Below are positions 15,995 to 24,278 of a stretch of 29,102 bases of DNA, in pieces. Numbering within the stretch: the first letter of the stretch is position 1; each line of letters opens with the position of its first letter. Under the pieces are notes generated by a model that was given only the letters and a program-made list of their open reading frames with translations, was not told where the DNA came from and did not search any database. The position numbers and the translations under genes are program-made. Source of the DNA: UBA7985 sp049612785 (GTDB lineage Bacteria; Pseudomonadota; Alphaproteobacteria; UBA7985); contig JBMZBW010000024.1 in NCBI GenBank assembly GCA_049612785.1, positions 1 to 29,102 of the forward strand, given 5' to 3'.

Positions 15995-16879
15995 ATGCGC
16001 GGCGCATTCGGCACGGCAGCAGCCATCGTTCTTGGGTTTACTGTGGCATGGCCTGTTCTGGATTTCCTCTTCATTCGACAAAGACGGGCCGAGGAAGAGA
16101 ATCCCTCCGATGACGCTGAAACGGCTGAGGACTTCTTGAACAACGGTGGCAATCTGATCGGAACAAGTGGACCCGACTTGCTGACTGGAACCGCTGGGGC
16201 TGAAACGCTAACCGGGGAGGGCGATCCGGATATCCTGAAGGGATTGGGCGGGGATGATACGCTCGATGGTGGTCCGGATATCGATCAACTCTTTGGCGGC
16301 ACTGGTGCAGATACGTTTCTCTTCAGGGACGAACCAGGGACGGACTATGACCGCATTCAGGATGCCTCAACCGATGACATCTTTGGCTTGGTTACGTCTT
16401 CGGGCGGTATTCTGGTTGATCCCTTCACCAATCTGGTTGATGGCGAAGGGGAAGCTGTCGACGCGGTCGCTGACGACGCAAGCACTGATGCCTCTGTGGG
16501 CAACGGAATCAACGTGGACGACCCCAATTCTACAGTAGCAATTGCTCCCACCTCAGTGGACGTACTCCTGTTCTATGGGGGTGCATCCGGAACTGACGGG
16601 ATCGCGGATGGTCTTGATGGGCTGATTGCGGCTTTGACAGCGGTTCCAAGCACAACGGTCGTTCAAAGCAACTCTGCTACTTTCGCCGCTGGCGATCAGA
16701 TGGTTGTGGTCGTCGAAAATACCACGACATCGCGGATCGAAGTTGGTTTGATCACGGATGAGAATGACACCGGTTTAGGCGATGCAGGCGACACGGTGGA
16801 GATGATCTTTGAAATCGACGCTAACAACCTGAGTGCAGAACGGGTCGCCGAGCAGATTGATTTTCTGGGGCTGGCCTAG
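15995..16879 (+). CDS. RTX-repeat calcium-binding protein with N-terminal hydrophobic segment
   Basis: A 294-residue acidic protein. The first 27 residues form a basic start plus a hydrophobic stretch ending in an anchor-like IRQRRAEEE, so it may be an uncleaved membrane anchor or an atypical signal. Residues about 52-112 contain RTX-type nonapeptides (NLIGTSGPDLLTG, GLGGDDTLDGG, LFGGTGADTFLF) that would bind calcium as a beta-roll. The rest is acidic and Val/Thr-rich with no recognised domain, including DVLLFYGGASGTDGIAD. It has too few repeats for a full RTX toxin and no obvious C-terminal type I secretion signal. I chose ATG 15995 because GAGG lies six bases upstream; ATG at 15983 adds four residues. 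Two short hairpins follow the stop. Confidence 0.72.
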   Translation: MRGAFGTAAAIVLGFTVAWPVLDFLFIRQRRAEEENPSDDAETAEDFLNNGGNLIGTSGPDLLTGTAGAETLTGEGDPDILKGLGGDDTLDGGPDIDQLFGGTGADTFLFRDEPGTDYDRIQDASTDDIFGLVTSSGGILVDPFTNLVDGEGEAVDAVADDASTDASVGNGINVDDPNSTVAIAPTSVDVLLFYGGASGTDGIADGLDGLIAALTAVPSTTVVQSNSATFAAGDQMVVVVENTTTSRIEVGLITDENDTGLGDAGDTVEMIFEIDANNLSAERVAEQIDFLGLA

Positions 16880-16887
16880 AAAGTCGC

Positions 16888-16924
16888 TTGCCCTAAGGCA
16901 AAAATTCTCAAATTGACGAATTTT
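16888..16924 (+). terminator. Possible terminator after the RTX-like gene
   Basis: TTGCC-CTAA-GGCAA is followed by AAAATTC-N10-GAATTTT just downstream of the stop at 16879, ending in TTTTCC. Both stems are short, so termination is plausible but weak. Confidence 0.3.
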
Positions 16925-17021
16925 CCATAGAAAGAGTTGTAGTAGCCTTTGCTTTTGGCGATTTTTACTGTAAATACCTTTTCAAAATGACAATCAAAAT
17001 GATGAAGCCCTAGAGGTTAGT

Positions 17022-17441
17022 ATGTTTAAGTGGGTTCAAAAAGCGGGTTCTATCGGTGCGGCGGCACTGATGTTCGTTGGTCTGTCAGGGGCAACGTCGA
17101 ATGTGGCGTTTGGGAGCGATGCAGGTCTAGCGGTTAGCGAGATTGAAGCCCATGAGCTGACAGATCTTGAAGTTGCTTATCAGGTTTTGGAATTCCGTCA
17201 GGATGTGTTCAGTGCGCAGCAGGAAAAAGTTGGGGTGCTTGCGGCTGCTTTGGATCAGGCACTGGATCACTACGCTGACGGTTCGACGGATGGGTTGCGT
17301 GGCGATGTTCCTCTCCTCGCTCAGCGCGTCACGCAATCTTTCCGTGCCTTCGATAGAGCGCAGGACCGTCTGCAGAGCCTGGAACTGGAAGTTGGCAACG
17401 TTGAATATGCCATCGAGATACTGGCGTTTTTCGCAGACTAG
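17022..17441 (+). CDS. Small secreted helical protein of unknown function
   Basis: A 139-residue protein. ATG at 17022 follows AGAGG at a good distance. Residues 1-31 form a signal peptide (basic KWVQKAG, hydrophobic AALMFVGLSG, then AFG). The mature part is strongly helical with heptad-like Leu, Val and Ala positions and many acidic residues, for example HELTDLEVAYQVLEFRQD and AQDRLQSLELEVGNVE, and has no Cys. It may form a coiled coil in the periplasm. It is not a member of any family I recognise, and it could be a periplasmic chaperone or assembly factor, but that is a guess. The next gene runs toward it from the other strand. Confidence 0.65.
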   Translation: MFKWVQKAGSIGAAALMFVGLSGATSNVAFGSDAGLAVSEIEAHELTDLEVAYQVLEFRQDVFSAQQEKVGVLAAALDQALDHYADGSTDGLRGDVPLLAQRVTQSFRAFDRAQDRLQSLELEVGNVEYAIEILAFFAD

Positions 17442-17520
17442 GCTTTAACCCGCCCAAGGGTCGAAATTACATCCTCCAGATTGATCTGCTTGTCGTCGGT
17501 CTTTGACCGTCTTCTCCCGG

Positions 17521-18588
17521 CTATAGCGACTGCCCCGAGTTCAGCTCGAAAAAGGCTAGTTTTTCCAGATCAATCCTAACCCGGATAGTCGCGCCACTAT
17601 CAGGGGCCAGAGCAGAAGGCACGCGGGCCAGCACGGTCTGCGTGCCTGCTCTTAAATTTACAAAAGCATCCGGCCCGGTCTTCTCGATCATGCCGGCTTC
17701 CATGCTGAACGGGCCTTCCGGATCCAGGATAATATCCTCTGGCCGGATTCCAACCGTGAGAGCCTGAGCGTCTGCGGGCATGCTTGGTGGAACCGGCAGC
17801 GCAATATTTTCGCCAAGCTCCAGACGATCACCGCTGCGCGTTGCCGTGAGCAGGGACATGGGCGGCGACCCCATGAAGTCAGCAACAAAGGTGTTGGCAG
17901 GTCGGTGATAGATGTCGTCGGGCGAGCCGACCTGCTGGACTTCACCGTTTTTCAGAATGACAATTTTGGTCGCCAGCGTCATAGCCTCCACCTGATCGTG
18001 GGTCACGTAAACCATGCTGGTGTTGGTGCGGTGGTGCAGCTCTCTGATCTCCCGGCGCATCTCCACACGCAGCTTGGCGTCCAGATTGGACAAAGGCTCG
18101 TCAAAGAGGAAAAGCGCCGGGTTTCGGACCAAGGCGCGGCCCATGGCAACCCGCTGCCGCTGTCCACCAGACAGTTGGCTTGGCCTGCGTTCGAGCAGGT
18201 GTTCAATCTGCAGCATAGCCGCGACTTCTTTAACGCGGGCGTTAATCTGATCGCTGGGGATCCGTCTCACCCGCATCCCAAAACCGATGTTCTGGGCCAC
18301 CGTCATAGTGGGGTAGAGCGCGTAGGATTGGAAAACCATGGCGATGTCGCGGTCGCGCGGTGGGGTTTGGGTCACGTTCCGGTCAGCGACCCAGATTTCT
18401 CCGCTGGTGGTTTCTTCAAGGCCGGCAATGCAGTTGAGCAAAGTGGACTTTCCGCATCCCGATGGGCCGACCAGAACGAGGAAATCGCCGGGCTCAATGC
18501 TCACATTGATGTCGCGCAGAACTTCGATGTCACCAAAGCTTTTGTGCAGGGATTTGATGGTGAGGGCTGTTGCGGGTGACTGTGACAT
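17521..18588 (-). CDS. malK: Maltose/maltodextrin ABC transporter ATP-binding protein MalK-like
   Basis: The cytosolic ATPase of a carbohydrate ABC importer, 355 residues. Walker A is GPSGCGKST at about 41-49, Q-loop Gln near 87, signature LSGGQ at about 139-143, Walker B LFLFDEPLSNLD at about 159-170, and the H-loop VTHDQ near 195-200. The C-terminal 120 residues match the OB-fold regulatory extension of the MalK/UgpC type, including the segment TVGIRPEDI. It begins 19 bases after the repressor gene's stop on the same strand, so repressor and ATPase are one transcript, unlike the permease genes on the other strand. Because the rightward neighbours are MalEFG-like, the natural assignment is MalK, but UgpC/MsmK-type ATPases look alike. 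Confidence 0.88.
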   Translation of the reverse strand: MSQSPATALTIKSLHKSFGDIEVLRDINVSIEPGDFLVLVGPSGCGKSTLLNCIAGLEETTSGEIWVADRNVTQTPPRDRDIAMVFQSYALYPTMTVAQNIGFGMRVRRIPSDQINARVKEVAAMLQIEHLLERRPSQLSGGQRQRVAMGRALVRNPALFLFDEPLSNLDAKLRVEMRREIRELHHRTNTSMVYVTHDQVEAMTLATKIVILKNGEVQQVGSPDDIYHRPANTFVADFMGSPPMSLLTATRSGDRLELGENIALPVPPSMPADAQALTVGIRPEDIILDPEGPFSMEAGMIEKTGPDAFVNLRAGTQTVLARVPSALAPDSGATIRVRIDLEKLAFFELNSGQSL

Positions 18589-18607
18589 GGTTCCGTTCTC
18601 TTTTCCC

Positions 18608-19648
18608 TCATTCTGAGATTGATCGCGGGGCTGGGCCGGTGGATTGACGTACGATCAATTCTGCCCGTTCTGTGGTTTGCTGTTCAGTGGGCAAAGCGCC
18701 GTTGAGCAAAGATATCAGCTTGTCGGCAAGCGGAGCGCAAGCAAGGCTCAGGGCCGCTTTGGTGACTGTCAGCGGTGGATTGGTATCATCCGAAGTCAGC
18801 ACCGGCACCACGTCATCGTGACAGATCACGGACAAGTCTTCTGGAACCCCTAAGCCGCGATCCCGTGCAGCCCTCAAAACGCCATGTGCAAGGGCGGTTG
18901 AGGCGCAGAGCAGGGCGGTTGGGCGCTTGTCAGCAGGAAGCGCGAGCAAGCTAAGGGCGCGCATGTAGCCGCTGGCGCGCGTATTTTCCCCGTAGGACAG
19001 AAAGTCCTGCTGCGGGGGGAGCGTCCGGTTTTTCAGGGCAGTGTCGAAGCCGATGGTGCGTTGGTTGGCAAATGCTGCGTTTTCCGGCCCGTTGATGAAG
19101 GCAATGCGTCGATGTCCCAGATCGGCGAGCAAATTGACCGCTTGAGCGGCGGCGTCAGCATTATCGAGGTCGTAGAAGGCGTGACTGGGTTCGTCGTCGA
19201 TTCTTCCGTGGACGACAAAAGGAACCTTGGCCTGCTGCAGAAAAGCGATCCGCGGGTCCTGAACCTGCGGTGCATTCAGGATAAAGCCGTCCAGCGTGTT
19301 CTTGGAGATCATGCGGCGGTAGGGCGCGACGGGATCCTCGTCCAGGACAACCTGCATGACCAGATCAATGTCTCTTTCAGCCAATCGCGCAGACAATCCC
19401 ATGATGACCTCCACAAGCGAGCTTTCGGCAGACATTCCCGGTTGGAGAGCAACCAGCATTCCAACCATCCCAGAGCGCCCAGACACCAGCTTTTGCGCAG
19501 CGCGGTTGGGGCGATAATTCATGCGCTCCGCTGTTTGAGCGACGAGTTCACGCGTCTTTTCCGAAACCTCCGGAAACCCATTCAGCGCCCGGCTGACGGT
19601 CGCGACAGATAGGCCTAATTCCTCGCTAATGTCCTTTAAAGTCGCCAC
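18608..19648 (-). CDS. LacI-family transcriptional regulator of the maltodextrin locus
   Basis: A DNA-binding repressor of 346 residues. The N-terminal helix-turn-helix reads TLKDISEELGLSVATVSRALNG, followed by the hinge RPNRAAQKLVSGRSGMVGML. The rest is a periplasmic-binding-protein-like sugar-sensing domain (for example DLGHRRIAFINGPENA and VPEDLSVICHDD). I place the start at GTG 19648, which has a GGAT ribosome-binding site and gives the family's usual N-terminus; the longer ATG frame from 19720 runs through the operator and adds 24 atypical residues. Two operators in the upstream region and the co-transcribed MalK argue for autoregulation and control of the sugar locus, with release by a maltose-type ligand as inference. 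Confidence 0.88.
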   Translation of the reverse strand: MATLKDISEELGLSVATVSRALNGFPEVSEKTRELVAQTAERMNYRPNRAAQKLVSGRSGMVGMLVALQPGMSAESSLVEVIMGLSARLAERDIDLVMQVVLDEDPVAPYRRMISKNTLDGFILNAPQVQDPRIAFLQQAKVPFVVHGRIDDEPSHAFYDLDNADAAAQAVNLLADLGHRRIAFINGPENAAFANQRTIGFDTALKNRTLPPQQDFLSYGENTRASGYMRALSLLALPADKRPTALLCASTALAHGVLRAARDRGLGVPEDLSVICHDDVVPVLTSDDTNPPLTVTKAALSLACAPLADKLISLLNGALPTEQQTTERAELIVRQSTGPAPRSISE

Positions 19649-19658
19649 GTTAAGGATC

Positions 19659-19672
19659 CAAAACGTTTTAAA
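19659..19672 (-). promoter_or_regulatory. LacI-family operator, repressor-proximal copy
   Basis: On the minus strand this reads TTTAAAACGTTTTG, a near-palindrome centred on CG. It ends about 10 bases before the repressor's GTG, so bound repressor would sit at or just past the start of its own transcript, consistent with autorepression. Confidence 0.7.
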
Positions 19673-19733
19673 ATAAGGGTGATGAAACTTAGAATATTTC
19701 CTCATAAAGCGCAAAAACATTACCTAAAGTCAA

Positions 19734-19747
19734 TTTAAAACGTTTTG
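19734..19747 (+). promoter_or_regulatory. LacI-family operator, alpha-glucosidase-proximal copy
   Basis: TTTAAAACGTTTTG, identical to the other operator but in the opposite orientation and centred 77 bases away. It abuts a possible -10 element TATGAT at 19751-19756, although no good -35 was found. It faces the rightward alpha-glucosidase gene and probably represses the whole rightward operon. Confidence 0.7.
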
Positions 19748-19805
19748 AAATATGATTTAGCTATGTTAGGGGTTTCGAATGTTAGTGTTGTAGAGGACGT
19801 TTGGA

Positions 19806-21464
19806 ATGGCCGAAGATTGGTGGCGCGGTGCAGTGATCTACCAGATTTATCCGCGCTCATTTCAGGACAGTAATGGCGATGGAATTGGCGACCTGCCGGG
19901 TATCACCAGCCGACTGTCTCATGTTGCCGATCTGGGTGCGGACGCCGTTTGGCTTTCGCCGATTTTTACCTCGCCCATGCTCGACATGGGTTACGATGTC
20001 AGCGACTACACCGACATTGATCCGCTGTTCGGAACGCTTGAGGATTTTGACGACTTAATCGCCGAGGCAAAGCGCCTCGAGCTGAAGGTCATCATTGATC
20101 AGGTGCTTTCACACAGCTCTGACAAACACCCGTTCTTCGAGGAAAGCCGGTCCTCTCGCGATGGCGCTAAAGCCGACTGGTATGTTTGGGCAGATCCCAA
20201 GCCGGATGGTTCACCGCCGAACAACTGGACTTCGGTTTTCGGTGGCCCCGCGTGGGAGTGGGAGCCACGGCGACAGCAGTTCTATTTGCATAATTTCCTG
20301 ATCGAGCAGCCTGACTTCAACTGTCACAATCCGGCGGTGCAGGATTGGTTGCTGGAGACGATGCGGTTCTGGCTTGATCGCGGTGTCGACGGGTTCCGTC
20401 TGGATACCGTGAACTATTACATGCACGACCGGCAGTTGCGGGACAACCCGCCTGAGCCTCGCGAGCCGGGTGCGATTTTCGTCAACACCTACGACATGCA
20501 GGACCACATCCACTCCAAGACCCAACCGGAGAATCTGGCCTTCATCGAGCGCATGCGCGCGCTCACCGATGAGTATGAGGCTCGCACGATGGTGGGTGAA
20601 GTCGGGGAGGGGCGGCGCTCGATTCAAGTGATGGCTGACTACACCCGTGGCGACAGTCGCCTGCATATGGCTTACAGCTTCGAGATGCTTGGCCCTCGTT
20701 TCAGTGCCGAGCACTTCCGCTCACGCATTTCCGGGTTCTTTGAAGGAAGCGATACCGCTTGGCCGTGTTGGTCCTTTTCCAACCACGACGTGAATCGGCA
20801 TGTCACCCGCTGGGCCGAGCACGGGGCTTCGCAAGACGCTCTCGCGCATTTGTCGGCGGCCATGCTGGTTGGGTTCGAAGGCACCATTGGCATCTATCAG
20901 GGGGATGAACTCGGGCTGACGGAAACCGACCTCGAGTACAGCGAACTGACCGATCCGCCGGGTCTGCGGTTCTGGCCCATGAACAAAGGGCGAGACGGAT
21001 GCCGCACGCCGATGGTGTGGGACGCTGAACAGGACCATGCCGGATTTTCAGATGCAGATAAAACCTGGCTTCCCGTAAAGGGGCCGCAGGCTGAACGGTC
21101 TGTGATGCAGCAGGTTGAAGGCAATGACAGCACCTTGCACCGATGGCGTGAACTCCTCGCCTTTCGCAAGGCCAGTGCAGCCCTTGTGAGGGGGAAGACC
21201 GCGTTCTTTGACCTGCCTGAGCCGCTGCTCGCCTTCACCCGCTCCAGCCCGGAAAGCGGCGAACAGGTCGCTTGCATCTACAACCTTTCCCCTGAGCCAC
21301 AGGTGCTCAGGGTTAACGGAGGAACCCAGACCGGTCCAAGTGCTTCGGCGCGCCTAGAAGGCACCGAACTCAGCCTTGGTCCCAACGGGTTCGCGTATTT
21401 CGAAGCCCCGCTTTCGGAACCAATCACCATCGCGACGGGTGTGTCCTCAAACGTCGCAATTTAG
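19806..21464 (+). CDS. aglA: GH13 alpha-glucosidase (oligo-glucosidase type)
   Basis: A 552-residue cytosolic glycoside hydrolase acting on imported maltodextrin. It has no signal peptide. The TIM-barrel begins DWWRGAVIYQIYPRSF. DSNGDGIGDL at 21-30 is the calcium-type loop, and the conserved GH13 regions are IDQVLSH (near 97-103), GFRLDTVNYY with the nucleophile D200, MVGEVGE with the acid/base E265, and FSNHD with D328. The C-terminal domain is a short beta-rich domain. The sequence resembles the AglA alpha-glucosidases of alphaproteobacteria, so alpha-1,4 or alpha-1,6-glucosidic oligomers are likely; exact specificity cannot be read. It is the first gene of the rightward operon, and malE follows after 24 bases. 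AGAGGA lies well placed upstream of the ATG. Confidence 0.9.
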   Translation: MAEDWWRGAVIYQIYPRSFQDSNGDGIGDLPGITSRLSHVADLGADAVWLSPIFTSPMLDMGYDVSDYTDIDPLFGTLEDFDDLIAEAKRLELKVIIDQVLSHSSDKHPFFEESRSSRDGAKADWYVWADPKPDGSPPNNWTSVFGGPAWEWEPRRQQFYLHNFLIEQPDFNCHNPAVQDWLLETMRFWLDRGVDGFRLDTVNYYMHDRQLRDNPPEPREPGAIFVNTYDMQDHIHSKTQPENLAFIERMRALTDEYEARTMVGEVGEGRRSIQVMADYTRGDSRLHMAYSFEMLGPRFSAEHFRSRISGFFEGSDTAWPCWSFSNHDVNRHVTRWAEHGASQDALAHLSAAMLVGFEGTIGIYQGDELGLTETDLEYSELTDPPGLRFWPMNKGRDGCRTPMVWDAEQDHAGFSDADKTWLPVKGPQAERSVMQQVEGNDSTLHRWRELLAFRKASAALVRGKTAFFDLPEPLLAFTRSSPESGEQVACIYNLSPEPQVLRVNGGTQTGPSASARLEGTELSLGPNGFAYFEAPLSEPITIATGVSSNVAI

Positions 21465-21488
21465 ATCGATCTCAGGGAGGGATTGAAC

Positions 21489-22652
21489 ATGAAAACCTTA
21501 TTGAAGGGTGTTTCCGCTGCAGCCTTGATGCTCTTGGCTGCGAATTCCGCTTTTGCCTTGGAAGAAGGCAAGCTTGTTATCTGGATGGATAGCCGTGACA
21601 ACGACTTGTTGGCTCAAGTTGCTGCGGGCTTTACCGCTGATTTGGGTATCGAAGTGGTCATCGAGAACGTTGACCCACTGACTGACAAATTCCAGCAAGC
21701 CGCATCAACCGGCGATGGTCCGGATATCGTGCTTTGGGCACACGACCGTTTTGGCGAGTGGGCTGCTGGCGGTCTGATTCAGGCGGTTGAGCCCGGCGAC
21801 GATTTTGTTGCTGGCAACATCAGCTCCGCTTGGGATGCCGTTCAGTTCTCTGGCAAGACTTGGGGCTACCCGGTCGCTGTGGAAGCGGTTGCACTGGTTT
21901 ACAACAAGGACCTGATCGCCACGCCACCTGCGACCTTTGAAGAAATCGTCGGCATGGAAGTCGATGGTGCGACCACTATCATGTGGGATTACAACAATAC
22001 CTACTTCACCATGCCTTTGCTGATGGCCAACGGTGGTTACGCGTTCCAGAAAGTTGATGGCGTCTACGATGGCTCGCAAACCGGTGTGAACAACGATGGT
22101 GCTGTGATTGGCGCTTCTATGGTTCTGGAACTGATCAGCTCAGGGACCATGCCAGAAGGTGTTGATTACGGGATCATGGATGGCGCGATGAACAAAGGCG
22201 AAGTTGCCATGGTTATCAACGGTCCTTGGTCTTGGGGTGGATTTGATGCCTCTGGCATCAACTACGGCGTAGCGCCGCTTCCGTCTGTCAACGGTCAGCC
22301 TTCGCCAGCCTTCCTCGGCGTGCAGGCTTTCGCAATCAACGCGGCGTCACCGAACAAGGATCTGGCCGTGGAACTGCTGGAAAACTACGTCCTGACCGAT
22401 GAAGGTCTGGCGGTTTGGAACGCAAATTCTGCCATGGGTGCGCTGACGGATATTTCCGCTGGTGCCGCGCAGAATGATGAGCGTGTTGCTGCGACGCTGG
22501 CCGGTGCAGCTGTTGGAATCCCAATGCCGTCCAACCCGGAAATGGGCGCGTTCTGGGGAGCCATGGGTCCAGCGCTGAGCAACATCACCACGGGTGCCGC
22601 TTCGGTTGAAGACGCACTCAATGATGCAGCAGCCCGTATTCTCGGCATGTAA
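21489..22652 (+). CDS. malE: Maltose/maltodextrin-binding periplasmic protein MalE
   Basis: A periplasmic solute-binding protein of 387 residues. The true start is ATG 21489 with GGGAGGGATT upstream; an in-frame TTG two codons earlier is not used in my reading. Residues 1-23 form a signal peptide (ALMLLAANSAFA). The mature start LEEGKLVIWMD and the motif ATTGDGPDI-like TGDGPDIVLWAHDRFGEWA closely match E. coli MalE, as does the LPSVNGQPSPAFLGVQAF sugar-lobe region. It captures maltose or maltodextrins and delivers them to MalFG. It is followed by an intercistronic hairpin, which fits the need for more binding protein than permease. Confidence 0.92.
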   Translation: MKTLLKGVSAAALMLLAANSAFALEEGKLVIWMDSRDNDLLAQVAAGFTADLGIEVVIENVDPLTDKFQQAASTGDGPDIVLWAHDRFGEWAAGGLIQAVEPGDDFVAGNISSAWDAVQFSGKTWGYPVAVEAVALVYNKDLIATPPATFEEIVGMEVDGATTIMWDYNNTYFTMPLLMANGGYAFQKVDGVYDGSQTGVNNDGAVIGASMVLELISSGTMPEGVDYGIMDGAMNKGEVAMVINGPWSWGGFDASGINYGVAPLPSVNGQPSPAFLGVQAFAINAASPNKDLAVELLENYVLTDEGLAVWNANSAMGALTDISAGAAQNDERVAATLAGAAVGIPMPSNPEMGAFWGAMGPALSNITTGAASVEDALNDAAARILGM

Positions 22653-22673
22653 TCGCTGATATATTCGGCCTCA

Positions 22674-22699
22674 GGAAGGGCCACCCGTTCGGCCCTTCC
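22674..22699 (+). other. Intercistronic hairpin between malE and malF
   Basis: GGAAGGGCC-N8-GGCCCTTCC, a perfect 9-bp GC-rich stem with an 8-base loop in the 93-base gap after malE. There is no T-run, so it may act as an mRNA-stabilising 3' end or partial attenuator, leaving malE mRNA more abundant than malFG. This is analogous in role to the structured malE-malF region of E. coli. Confidence 0.65.
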
Positions 22700-22745
22700 A
22701 CACCTTGCTTTTCCTTAAGCGATTTTCAGACAGGGAGCCCTGCGC

Positions 22746-24278
22746 GTGGACGCTATCAGCGGTACAACAAACCGATCCTGGCCGCGATTGGCGCTCGTGA
22801 TTGGCTTTGCCGTTGTGCTGCTCTATGTCGCCTTTGTCTTTTATTCCATCGGCCAGCCGCTGCTGGCGGTGATGGTGTTGGCGCTGGCCGTCGGGTTTGT
22901 GCTGGTCTTCGGCAGTGGTCGGTTCTACGCCTATCGCTTCATCTTTCCCGGCATCGCCGGAATGCTTCTGTTTATCCTGTTTCCGGTCATCTACACGGTC
23001 TATCTGGGCTTTACGAATTACGGCTCCTTCAACCTGCTGAACTTTGACCGCGCCAAGGCAGTCACGCTTCAGGCTCAATCCATCGACAAATCGACAGAGC
23101 GCGGCTTCAGCGTTGCGCCTGAAGGGTCGAAGTACAGGATTTATTTGCCCGAAGAGGGGCTTCTTTCCGACCCCGTGACTTTGCTCGGCGAAGCGCCGGA
23201 ACAGGCCACCCTGACGGCTGTTGCTGCGCCGCCGCCGGAGCTGCTCGAAACCCGTGACGCCATCAAATTGCGCGCCGGCCTCAAACGGCTTGAGCTGCAG
23301 CGTCCGGACGGGCTTATCCTCAGAAATGCCGGCCTTCGCACCTTTGCCGAGGTCACGCCCGATTACATCACGCTGGATCGCACCACCTTGCAGCGTTTGG
23401 CAGACGGCGAAATCTTTACCGCAAACCAGTCGGTTGGCTTCTTTGAGAGTGCGGCGGGCGAGCGGCTCACTCCGGGTTGGCGGGTCCGTATTGGTTTTGA
23501 GAACTACGAACGCATTCTGACCTCAAAAGGCGTGCGTGCGCCCCTTATTGGAATTTTCATCTGGACGGTTGTTTTCGCGGTGCTGTCGGTGGTCCTGACG
23601 TTTGCGCTTGGGCTGGTTCTGGCTTCGGTGCTGCAGTGGCCGCACTTGCGTTTCAAGCCGGTTTACCGGGTCTTGCTGATCCTGCCTTACGCCGTTCCTT
23701 CGTTCATCTCAATCTTGGTTTTCCGGGGGTTGTTCAATCAGAATTTTGGCGAGATCAACTTGATCCTTGAAGGTCTGTTCGGGATCCGGCCAGAGTGGTT
23801 CACCAACAGCTTTCTGGCCCGCACCATGATCCTGATCGTCAACGTCTGGCTGGGCTATCCTTACATGATGCTGCTGGCCATGGGGTTCCTGCAGTCTGTG
23901 CCTGAAGACCACAAAAAGGCTGCCGCGCTCGAAGGTGCGTCGATGCTGCGCGTATTTTTCACGATTACTTTGCCACAGATTGTGCCGCCGTTTCTGCCGC
24001 TGCTCATCGCCAGTTTCGCGTTTAACTTCAATAACATGGTTCTCATTCTGTTGCTCACACGCGGGGGACCGGATCGACCCGGCACCACCATTCCCGCAGG
24101 CGAAACCGACATCCTCGCGTCCTTTACCTACCGCATCGCCTTCATGGACAGCGGAACCCAGTTTGGCCTCGCCGGGGCCATTACCTTCCTGATTTTTGTC
24201 ATCGTTGGCGTTATCGCCTACTTCAACTTCGTCGCCTTGCGCCGCATGGTCGACAAGCCGGGGGGCGCAGGGACATGA
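22746..24278 (+). CDS. malF: Maltose transporter permease MalF with periplasmic P2-type loop
   Basis: A 510-residue inner-membrane permease. The GTG start at 22746 has AGGGAG nine bases before it. Three N-terminal membrane segments lie within the first 100 residues, followed by FTNYGSFN and a large loop of about 170 residues that parallels the periplasmic P2 loop of E. coli MalF. Later segments include YRVLLILPYAVPSFIS and NQNFGEINLILEGLFG. The EAA-type coupling loop is EDHKKAAALEGASMLRVFF, and the region IASFAFNFNN and RGGPDRPGTT is near-identical to enterobacterial MalF. The gene overlaps malG by an ATGA. The resemblance to the gammaproteobacterial protein suggests the same transport mechanism. 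Confidence 0.93.
   Translation: MDAISGTTNRSWPRLALVIGFAVVLLYVAFVFYSIGQPLLAVMVLALAVGFVLVFGSGRFYAYRFIFPGIAGMLLFILFPVIYTVYLGFTNYGSFNLLNFDRAKAVTLQAQSIDKSTERGFSVAPEGSKYRIYLPEEGLLSDPVTLLGEAPEQATLTAVAAPPPELLETRDAIKLRAGLKRLELQRPDGLILRNAGLRTFAEVTPDYITLDRTTLQRLADGEIFTANQSVGFFESAAGERLTPGWRVRIGFENYERILTSKGVRAPLIGIFIWTVVFAVLSVVLTFALGLVLASVLQWPHLRFKPVYRVLLILPYAVPSFISILVFRGLFNQNFGEINLILEGLFGIRPEWFTNSFLARTMILIVNVWLGYPYMMLLAMGFLQSVPEDHKKAAALEGASMLRVFFTITLPQIVPPFLPLLIASFAFNFNNMVLILLLTRGGPDRPGTTIPAGETDILASFTYRIAFMDSGTQFGLAGAITFLIFVIVGVIAYFNFVALRRMVDKPGGAGT

Noticed and set aside
19649..19720. A longer N-terminus for the LacI-family repressor
   Set aside because: It reads through the operator and promoter region, and the family fold begins at VATLKDIS with a usable GTG.
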